Source of the DNA: Bacteroidaceae bacterium
GTDB lineage: Bacteria > Bacteroidota > Bacteroidia > Bacteroidales > Bacteroidaceae
Reading direction: 5' to 3'
Length of the DNA: 64,000 nucleotides
Assembly: GCA_017940185.1 (NCBI GenBank)
Contig: JAGAZE010000043.1
Span: 39,944 to 103,943, forward strand
Shown: positions 58,690 to 64,000 of the stretch, piece after piece
Layout: the number at the start of each line of letters is the position of its first letter
How positions within the stretch are numbered: the stretch's first letter is position 1
Translations under genes and position numbers: made by a program
The notes under the pieces: model-generated
Databases searched by the model: none
What the model was told of the DNA's origin: nothing
Seen by the model: the letters and a program-made list of their open reading frames with translations, nothing else

Positions 58690-59307
58690 CTATTGCTGTG
58701 AAGGAACCTTCACGCCGTTCTTCTTCATCTGTTGCAAACGATGGTTCACACGAGCTTTCGCCAGCTTGCGCATTCTCTCCTGTTCACTATCGTTGGGATC
58801 AATTTGTACCTGTACCGTTCCTGAATAGCCGTTATCGTCGGTGTAGGTGGAAGTGACTGTTTGTGATTGCGCCTTTACTTTACCTGTACCGCTGCAAACA
58901 TGACACTGCCATTTGGTCACCTTGTTGCCATTGCACTGGTTGCAAACATATTTGCCAGCACCTTCACACTTCCAACAGACAATCTGACCGGTTGTCTTAC
59001 ACTTCTCGCATTCGGGTGTTCCCTTGCCGCCACACCATTGGCACTCACGCCAATTATCCTTGACCTGCACGCCACCTTTACCACGACAATGGGCGCAAAA
59101 GATTTTGCCTTCACCACCACAGTCGTTACAGCGCACCATCTTCTTGCCCAAGCAGAAGTCGCACTCGCGGTAGCCTTCACCTTTACAGAAAGCGCAGTCG
59201 CGATACTCCAAACCAGAACCGTGACAGTTGTCACATTCCTTTGTCTGAGCCTGAGCAGAGAGACCTGCCGTCAGGATAATTGCTAAAGTTAAAATAAATC
59301 GTTTCAT
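58690..59307 (-). CDS. Exported DnaJ-type zinc-finger protein with ten CxxC motifs, no J domain
   Basis: 205 residues. Signal peptide MKRFILTLAIILTAGLSAQA, then residues ~23-150 are ten CxxC motifs in a row: CDNCHGSG, CAFCKGEG, CDFCLGKK, CNDCGGEG, CAHCRGKG, CQWCGGKG, CEKCKTTG, CWKCEGAG, CNQCNGNK, CHVCSGTG. In DnaJ this CxxCxGxG domain binds two zinc ions and unfolded protein. Here it is doubled, outside the cytoplasm, with no J domain. A ~50-residue charged tail (SEQERMRKLAKARVNHRLQQ) may be helical. Function unknown; a periplasmic zinc or redox chaperone is an inference. Confidence 0.85.
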   Translation of the reverse strand: MKRFILTLAIILTAGLSAQAQTKECDNCHGSGLEYRDCAFCKGEGYRECDFCLGKKMVRCNDCGGEGKIFCAHCRGKGGVQVKDNWRECQWCGGKGTPECEKCKTTGQIVCWKCEGAGKYVCNQCNGNKVTKWQCHVCSGTGKVKAQSQTVTSTYTDDNGYSGTVQVQIDPNDSEQERMRKLAKARVNHRLQQMKKNGVKVPSQQ

Positions 59308-59377
59308 AATGGTATTGTTTTATTAGTTATTCTTGTTATGGATGATAGTCGCGCCAGCCGCAGTGAGGCTCACGTTT

Positions 59378-60721
59378 TCATTCCTTTTCTTTTTCAGCGA
59401 TAAGACTTTTTACTTTGTCAAGTGTGTAACCATCGGTAACGGGCACCACCTCTACCACCTCATCGTCCACATGATAGGCACCCATGCGGTTGCCGTCGCC
59501 CACAAGCAGATACATGCCGCCCTTGAGGGTGAAGTAAGTGTTGATATAAGAATAAGCGACGGGAATCTCCACCGTACCGTTGAAAGTGCCGATAACACCC
59601 GACAACCCATTTTTTCTCACCTTTGCCAGTATGCCGTCATACGTGCCGCTGCGGTCAATCAGTTCCACATAGTCATACTCGCATGGAATAGTCATGGGAT
59701 TATTATTATCATTAAGCCCCTGGTTCATGTCTTCGATGTCGGGGTTGTAAATACCATGCTGGAGTACGCCACTATTATTTCTCATGGTAACATCAAAGAC
59801 AACTATCTTCCCTCCGACCTCATTGACAACAGTTGATAACATCTTGACGCTCTCAAACTTAGGCTCGCACATCTTGGCGCCGCCACGGTTGTAGATGCCC
59901 CACTTGCCGTTATCGTCACGGACAAGAATATACTGGTTGATGCCATTGGCCTCGACAAATTCCACCTTGGAGAACTGCCCCACCTCCTTACCGTCGGTTG
60001 TATAAAGCAACCAGCGTTCCTCACCATTGGGCATTGTGGCTCCGATGGCACGTGCGAAGTAGCCACCGAAAGTCAGCTCCTTGTCGTAGTGTTGTGCAAT
60101 ATACGTCCCTGGGGCGACAGTGTGCGTATATGTGGCATTGTCCTGCTGTGTTGATTGAGCCTTACGCTCGGCTTCTTCACGTTTCCTATTAAATTCGGCC
60201 AAATGCCAATCAAAGGAATTAAGCAAGTTATCCTCGCAAACATGAAAATCTATTATCGCCTTACGTCGTTCTTCGGGTGTGGTTGCGGCAAGTGCTTTGG
60301 CCTTCGCTTCAATAGCCATCTTCTGCAGCAGAACAAAAGCACACCAGCGTTCATGAGCCACGCTGCCGCATGCGGGGCAGGTAATCATGTGATCTCCATC
60401 ACCGGCATTATACATACAGTGATATTTACCAGACGAAATCTTCAATCGGCTTTTGACTTCGGGAAGCGGCTTGTAGTCATGCAAATGGGTTGAGCCTGAA
60501 CTCGACGACGAACTGCTTGATGATGACTCCTCGCTAGACGGTGCCGAGTAATAGGGGCAACTGGAGGCGTGGGGTGTCACCTCAACCCACTGCCCGCCCT
60601 TTTTCTCAAAGCGAGCCTTTTCACAGTAGGCACAAACACCGCCAGACACTGTAGGAATCTGTGCATGTACAGATACCACTGCAGCAAGTGCCATTGGTAT
60701 CAAAAGGGCTATACGTTTCAT
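59378..60721 (-). CDS. Exported protein with CxxC...HxxxCP zinc motif and WG-like repeats
   Basis: 447 residues; not a family I can name. Signal peptide MKRIALLIPMALAAVVSVHA. Residues ~28-60 hold a CxxC...HxxxCP motif (CAYCEKARF, then HASSCPYYS), then a Ser-rich linker, then a second cysteine group (CPACGSVAHERWCAF). From ~260 on are WG-type beta repeats (NGKWGIYNRGGAKMCEPKFE, NGLSGVIGTFNGTVEIPVAY). ATG 60721 chosen for the signal peptide. It starts 4 bp after the preceding stop, so translation is coupled. Confidence 0.75.
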   Translation of the reverse strand: MKRIALLIPMALAAVVSVHAQIPTVSGGVCAYCEKARFEKKGGQWVEVTPHASSCPYYSAPSSEESSSSSSSSSSGSTHLHDYKPLPEVKSRLKISSGKYHCMYNAGDGDHMITCPACGSVAHERWCAFVLLQKMAIEAKAKALAATTPEERRKAIIDFHVCEDNLLNSFDWHLAEFNRKREEAERKAQSTQQDNATYTHTVAPGTYIAQHYDKELTFGGYFARAIGATMPNGEERWLLYTTDGKEVGQFSKVEFVEANGINQYILVRDDNGKWGIYNRGGAKMCEPKFESVKMLSTVVNEVGGKIVVFDVTMRNNSGVLQHGIYNPDIEDMNQGLNDNNNPMTIPCEYDYVELIDRSGTYDGILAKVRKNGLSGVIGTFNGTVEIPVAYSYINTYFTLKGGMYLLVGDGNRMGAYHVDDEVVEVVPVTDGYTLDKVKSLIAEKEKE

Positions 60722-60725
60722 AGTC

Positions 60726-61595
60726 TTATTGTATTTTGGGGGTTTGTGGTACTTGTGGAACCTCAGGAACTTGATTGAACAGCGGACAGCCTTTGTTGTG
60801 GTTACGACCGTTCTTGAAAGCAAGGCTTGCCGACTTGCCGGTGAACTCGGCACCACATTGCGGACAAGTGATATGAATATCATGCGGGGGCTGTACCGGT
60901 TTTGTACTTTGCGACGACGGCAAACTGTCGTTCACTTCCGAATCTTGAGCATACGGACAGTTCGCTTGATGGGCTTCACCTGCAGTCAGGTTTACATCGC
61001 AAAAGATGCAATAGGCTTCTTCCACATTCGGATTCAGGCTTTCAATAGCCGTGATAAACGCTTCAATCTCCTGTTTGGAGCCGAAAGGCAGGATGAAGCC
61101 GGGATGACGGTTTTTATCCTTGTCGACGATAGGTGACACACTAAGATATACAGCATCATCACCCACGAACATCATCTGCGTATAAGCCTCCACATGGGCA
61201 TCCTTCATGTTGTGATACTCCGGTTCTGGTGGTGTACCTATATCAAACCATGCCGTCACGTTCTTGAAATTTGTATCGAACAGGACTGCTGCATCCTCGA
61301 TGCCTGTAACAGGTGCTTTCGTCTCCCACCACAGCCCTGCCTTGTCAGCAAGAGAACGCAGTTCCTTGACAAATGCTGGGATGTGCTTACTCGATAAACG
61401 TATTCCAACGATTGGGATATGCTTGTTAAGCGACTGGCCATAGATGAGACAGTCGAAAGACTTTCCCTTAACATTCTCTACCAACACGCCATAATCCCTA
61501 CCGGTTACCGACGAGTGCCACGACTTGTATTTCTGTGCCTGAATGGTCAGCATACAAGTTACGGCTATTGCTGTGGTTAATAAGAATCTTTTCAT
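60726..61595 (-). CDS. Exported protein with two CxxC...HxxxCP zinc motifs
   Basis: 289 residues; not recognised as a named family. Signal peptide MKRFLLTTAIAVTCMLTIQA. The N-terminal ~180 residues form a beta-rich domain (IVGIRLSSKHIPAFVKELRS, WFDIGTPPEPEYHNMKDA). The C-terminal third carries CIFC...HQANCPYAQ and CPQC...HNKGCPLFN, then a Pro/Val tail. The same C2HC pattern is in the next gene. Overlaps the previous gene's stop by 4 bp. Confidence 0.75.
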   Translation of the reverse strand: MKRFLLTTAIAVTCMLTIQAQKYKSWHSSVTGRDYGVLVENVKGKSFDCLIYGQSLNKHIPIVGIRLSSKHIPAFVKELRSLADKAGLWWETKAPVTGIEDAAVLFDTNFKNVTAWFDIGTPPEPEYHNMKDAHVEAYTQMMFVGDDAVYLSVSPIVDKDKNRHPGFILPFGSKQEIEAFITAIESLNPNVEEAYCIFCDVNLTAGEAHQANCPYAQDSEVNDSLPSSQSTKPVQPPHDIHITCPQCGAEFTGKSASLAFKNGRNHNKGCPLFNQVPEVPQVPQTPKIQ

Positions 61596-61786
61596 AGCGT
61601 GTCGTTATTCTCTTTTAGCATTTCTTTCATCATTTCCTCATATATCTCCATTGAAGACTTGCCTTCCTCCAAACCCTTCGTAACAGGGTCTTTCTCCACG
61701 ACATTAGGCTTCCTTTGCGGCTCAATCATTACTCCGATGAAAAGTCCCACTACCACGATGGTGGTCCAAATGATGATCTTCCTCAT
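61592..61786 (-). CDS. Small membrane-anchored protein
   Basis: 64 residues. An N-terminal hydrophobic segment (MRKIIIWTTIVVVGLFIGVM) followed by a charged helix-like tail (EEGKSSMEIYEEMMKEMLKE). Its stop overlaps the next start (4 bp). Perhaps an inner-membrane partner of the exported proteins. Confidence 0.65.
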   Translation of the reverse strand: MRKIIIWTTIVVVGLFIGVMIEPQRKPNVVEKDPVTKGLEEGKSSMEIYEEMMKEMLKENNDTL

Positions 61787-61827
61787 ACTTCTTTCTTCCT
61801 TCTCTCCATACTCCTTTATTCCATGTT

Positions 61828-61857
61828 CCCTCCCCTTGGGAGGGTTAGGGAGGGGTC
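61828..61857 (-). repeat. Intercistronic GC-rich hairpin element, copy 1
   Basis: Minus strand: GACCCCTCCCTAACCCTCCC AAGGGGAGGG, directly after the stop of the EF-hand gene; followed by a purine-rich AAAGGAGTATGGAGAGAAGG tract. Same arrangement as copy 2. Confidence 0.6.
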
Positions 61858-61858
61858 T

Positions 61859-62884
61859 TTATTTATACTCCACCTTCGCCTGCTCACCCTTATAGGCTAC
61901 GGGGTATTTGATTGTCGGCTTGCAACCTTTAGCCAAGATGATCTTCTTCAACATGCGGCAGTCGCTCAGATCCACTTCCTTCAGTTTCTTGCAAGCGCTC
62001 AGGTCAACTGTTTCGGCATACGAAGTACCTGCGTCGAAATACTCCAGATTGGGGAAATACTTCAGGTCGTCGTAGTTCTTGATGATGCGGATGAAGCTCT
62101 TGAAGCACATCAGACTGAGGTTTTTCACAGCCTTGGCTTCCTCTACAGACACCTGACCGTCTTTGTCAGCATCAACATCCTTCAGCCACTCGATGCAGAA
62201 ATCGCGGACACCATTGTCCTTGAACACGATGATGTCTGTTGGTTCCGTCAACTGTGCCGTGAAATAGTTCTGCTTCAACACATCGAGACTATAGTTGCAC
62301 GCTACTTCCAAATTGCCGTTATGCCAGAGTCCGTAAGGTCCTACCCCATCGTTCTCGCTGACGATATAATAAGTATCGCCGTCCTGCTGAATCGGCTCCA
62401 CATACTGATAACCATCCTGGAACAGCTGACGGGAAACTGGGTCATCCACCCAGAACTCCACCTTGATGGCTTCTCTGGAAGGATCTTCACCAGTGATTTC
62501 TGGAGCCGTTTCGCAGCCTACGATGATCTTCTTCAACCAGAGGGCGCTGCTCACGTTCACCAGCTTGAGTTTCTTCAGCATATGCAGATCGACAACCTCC
62601 AACGGCGTGTTGCCTACCGAGAACATCTCCAGGTTGGGGAAATACTTCAGGAAGTCATAGTTCTCAATCACGTTCGAGCGTCCGCCACGATCGAGACCCA
62701 GTTTTGTAGCTGCAGCAGCCTCAGCGTAGGTAACGATACCGTCTTTATTAGTATCGCAAATTTCAAAACAATGAGAGAAGAAATTCTCGTTCTCTATTTT
62801 AATAAAGACGTCGTTGGCGTCTTGTGCCTGTACAGTCATCAAGCCAAAAGCGGCAACTGTTGCGGTTAAAATATATTTTTTCAT
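61859..62884 (-). CDS. Exported EF-hand-like / leucine-rich-repeat protein
   Basis: 341 residues. Signal peptide MKKYILTATVAAFGLMTVQA. Two calcium-type loops with the DxDxDG spacing: CDTNKDGIVTYAEAAA (residues ~43-58) and DVDADKDGQVSVEEAKAV (~240-257). Each is followed by a leucine-rich stretch (FPNLEMFSVGNTPLEVVDLH, then FPNLEYFDAGTSYAETVDLS) with LKKLKLVNVS-type repeats. So the protein is a tandem of EF-hand plus LRR units. Likely a surface or periplasmic binder. The leader holds ACGACCAA repeats. Confidence 0.8.
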   Translation of the reverse strand: MKKYILTATVAAFGLMTVQAQDANDVFIKIENENFFSHCFEICDTNKDGIVTYAEAAAATKLGLDRGGRSNVIENYDFLKYFPNLEMFSVGNTPLEVVDLHMLKKLKLVNVSSALWLKKIIVGCETAPEITGEDPSREAIKVEFWVDDPVSRQLFQDGYQYVEPIQQDGDTYYIVSENDGVGPYGLWHNGNLEVACNYSLDVLKQNYFTAQLTEPTDIIVFKDNGVRDFCIEWLKDVDADKDGQVSVEEAKAVKNLSLMCFKSFIRIIKNYDDLKYFPNLEYFDAGTSYAETVDLSACKKLKEVDLSDCRMLKKIILAKGCKPTIKYPVAYKGEQAKVEYK

Positions 62885-62886
62885 AA

Positions 62887-62925
62887 TGATTGGTCGTTTG
62901 GGAAATTGGTCGTTTGGTCGTTTAG
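62887..62925 (-). repeat. Leader repeat of ACGACCAA units before the EF-hand gene
   Basis: Minus strand: AAACGACCAAACGACCAATT then TCCCAAACGACCAATCA directly before the ATG. Closely similar to the leader at 3917-3951. Confidence 0.6.
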
Positions 62926-62966
62926 GAATGTTACTTCCTCTCCTTTACTCCTTACTCCTTTAAATG

Positions 62967-62999
62967 CCCCTCCTCTTGGGAGGGGATGAGGGTGGGGTC
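62967..62999 (-). repeat. Intercistronic GC-rich hairpin element, copy 2
   Basis: Minus strand: GACCCCACCCTCATCCCCTC then CCAAGAGGAGGGG, overlapping the stop codon of the 104-residue gene, followed by AAAGGAGTAAGGAGTAAAGG. Matches copy 1 in layout. Confidence 0.6.
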
Positions 63000-63312
63000 A
63001 ATCATTCGTATGAATGGTTCCGCGACCGAGACAGCGTGTACAGAGCACGCGGCCCTTACCATCACATACTCGGCACTCATTATAACCTGTGCCGTCACAA
63101 ATACCGCAAGTGTATGTACTTCCTTTATAATCTACTACACCAGAGCCACCACACTTGATACATGCACAACGGGGGTTGCCGTTACAGTTCGGACATGACA
63201 GACTTCCGCTACCGCCACAACTATCACAGGTACGTTCGCCTGTTATCGTAAAACTCATGGCTATCATTGCTATTGCTACAACAACAAATGATCTGAATGC
63301 TGACTTTTTCAT
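62998..63312 (-). CDS. Exported DnaJ-type zinc-finger protein with six CxxC motifs
   Basis: 104 residues. Signal peptide MKKSAFRSFVVVAIAMIAMS, then six CxxC motifs filling the rest: CDSCGGSG, CPNCNGNP, CIKCGGSG, CGICDGTG, CRVCDGKG, CTRCLGRG, ending in TIHTND. No other domain. Sister of the 205- and 134-residue proteins in the cluster. Confidence 0.85.
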   Translation of the reverse strand: MKKSAFRSFVVVAIAMIAMSFTITGERTCDSCGGSGSLSCPNCNGNPRCACIKCGGSGVVDYKGSTYTCGICDGTGYNECRVCDGKGRVLCTRCLGRGTIHTND

Positions 63313-63372
63313 AATGAATAGGTTTTTGTAATTATTCTAACTGTTTATTCTCTTTTTGTTTCCGATGGCCAA

Positions 63373-63777
63373 CTACTGGCAATCCGGACAAAGCACTTTG
63401 TTCAGTCCGTCACAACGACGGCAAACCTGATTGCCATTAAAGCAATCCTTAGGGATGCCAGGACACTTCACATAGCCTTTGCGATCACAATGACTGCAGT
63501 CTCTTACCTTTCCCACGCCCTTGCACGCTGAGCAGGTAGCGTTGTTGTAGTACTTTGAACCGTGACATACCGGACAGGTATATGAATCTCCGTGACAATA
63601 GTCACAAATAACATTACCCAGTCCCTTACAAATCTGGCAAATAGGAGGATTACCATTACAATCTGGACAAGTAATAACACCTTTGCCTCCACATGTTCTA
63701 CACTCGTCGTCATGATGTGCCATCATCGACATCGTGCCTGTGATGACAACTGCTAGAATCATAATTGCTCGTTTCAT
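63373..63777 (-). CDS. Exported DnaJ-type zinc-finger protein with nine to ten CxxC motifs
   Basis: 134 residues. Signal peptide MKRAIMILAVVITGTMSMMA, an HHDDE start to the mature part, then CRTCGGKG, CPDCNGNP, CQICKGLG, CDYCHGDS, CPVCHGSK, CSACKGVG, CSHCDRKG, a gapped C...C pair, CRRCDGLN and a final CPDC. First gene of the cluster, about 65 bp after its promoter. Confidence 0.85.
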   Translation of the reverse strand: MKRAIMILAVVITGTMSMMAHHDDECRTCGGKGVITCPDCNGNPPICQICKGLGNVICDYCHGDSYTCPVCHGSKYYNNATCSACKGVGKVRDCSHCDRKGYVKCPGIPKDCFNGNQVCRRCDGLNKVLCPDCQ

Positions 63778-63841
63778 ATCTTCATTGGTTTTTAGGTTAA
63801 TAAAATTCTTTCTGTTTTCAGCTTATTGATTTCTGATGTTG

Positions 63842-63849
63842 CAAAGATA
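63842..63849 (-). promoter_or_regulatory. -7 promoter element for the envelope zinc-finger cluster
   Basis: TATCTTTG on the minus strand, 14 bp after the end of the transposase gene; the only good promoter upstream of the run of eight genes. Confidence 0.6.
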
Positions 63850-63862
63850 GAATATTTTCGGT

Positions 63863-64000
63863 TCATCCGAGAAATGACGTGATGCCTTTGTTATGAAGGT
63901 CATATAGTCTGAGTTTAAAGTATCGTTCATCCCTGAATCCATAGGCCTCTCTTTTAAGGACCTTGATTTTATTGTTGATTCCTTCCACTTTGGCTGTTGA
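63863..64000 (-). CDS. ISL3-family transposase, C-terminus (cut by window edge)
   Basis: 45 residues. STAKVEGINNKIKVLKREAY followed by GFRDERYFKLRLYDLHNKG matches the C-terminal signature of ISL3-type transposases (VEG-NNKIK..KR.AYG.R....F..RI). The rest lies beyond the window. Whether the element is whole cannot be told. Confidence 0.75.
   Translation of the reverse strand, partial: STAKVEGINNKIKVLKREAYGFRDERYFKLRLYDLHNKGITSFLG

Overview
The window is a Bacteroidales chromosome segment, most likely from a fairly GC-rich member of the Prevotellaceae. Most transcription units start with a Bacteroidetes-type promoter (-7 TAnnTTTG, usually TACCTTTG or TATCTTTG). Marker genes agree: tryptophanase, NspC, a DUF4835/PorD-like protein, DUF3127, SH3b and CotH secreted proteins, and MKK/MKR signal peptides ending in AQ. 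All family names come from reading the protein sequences; no search was run.

Layout. 0-10 kb: a tiny mS38-like ribosomal protein, an HU protein, a glycosyltransferase/CotH pair, a glycine-zipper lipoprotein, a secreted 5'-nucleotidase and a TonB receptor with a His/Cys-rich partner. 10-12 kb: infC-rpmI-rplT without thrS. 11.8-14.4 kb: an AT-rich insert with a broken C39 peptidase and an outer-membrane barrel. 14.4-30.5 kb: housekeeping genes (nspC, prs, a thioredoxin lipoprotein, pantothenate kinase, RNase P RNA, recN, coaBC, dnaN, two deoxynucleoside kinases, gdhA, tRNA-Cys, tRNA-Ser). 30.5-32 kb: a gene-free, repeat-rich stretch with a possible small RNA. 32-36.6 kb: tnaA, a glycosyltransferase, a SlyD-like isomerase and aroC. 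37-47.8 kb: a ten-gene exopolysaccharide operon with flippase, polymerase, six glycosyltransferases, an acetyltransferase and a nucleotidyltransferase. 47.8-49.5 kb: a 1.7-kb gap with a possible structured RNA. 49.5-54 kb: XRE regulator, ComEC core, TrpB2, NUDIX and SMR genes.

54-58 kb is the most unusual part. An N-terminal cas1 fragment diverges from a series of direct 35-bp repeats with CRISPR-like ends. The repeats are separated by gene-sized inserts (307, 601 and 482 bp) instead of ~30-bp spacers. The inserts hold a small leaderless ORF, a broken Mu-like phage piece and a secreted low-GC protein, and ORF ends coincide with repeat edges. Beyond the repeats lie a flavodoxin/DUF2023 pair and a 5'-truncated M24 peptidase.

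58-64 kb is a minus-strand run of eight exported proteins. Three are almost entirely DnaJ-type CxxCxGxG zinc fingers without a J domain, two carry a recurring CxxC...HxxxCP motif, and one has EF-hand-like loops. A promoter heads the run just inside the end of an ISL3-type transposase cut by the window edge. I read it as an undescribed envelope cysteine/zinc protein cluster; its function is unknown.
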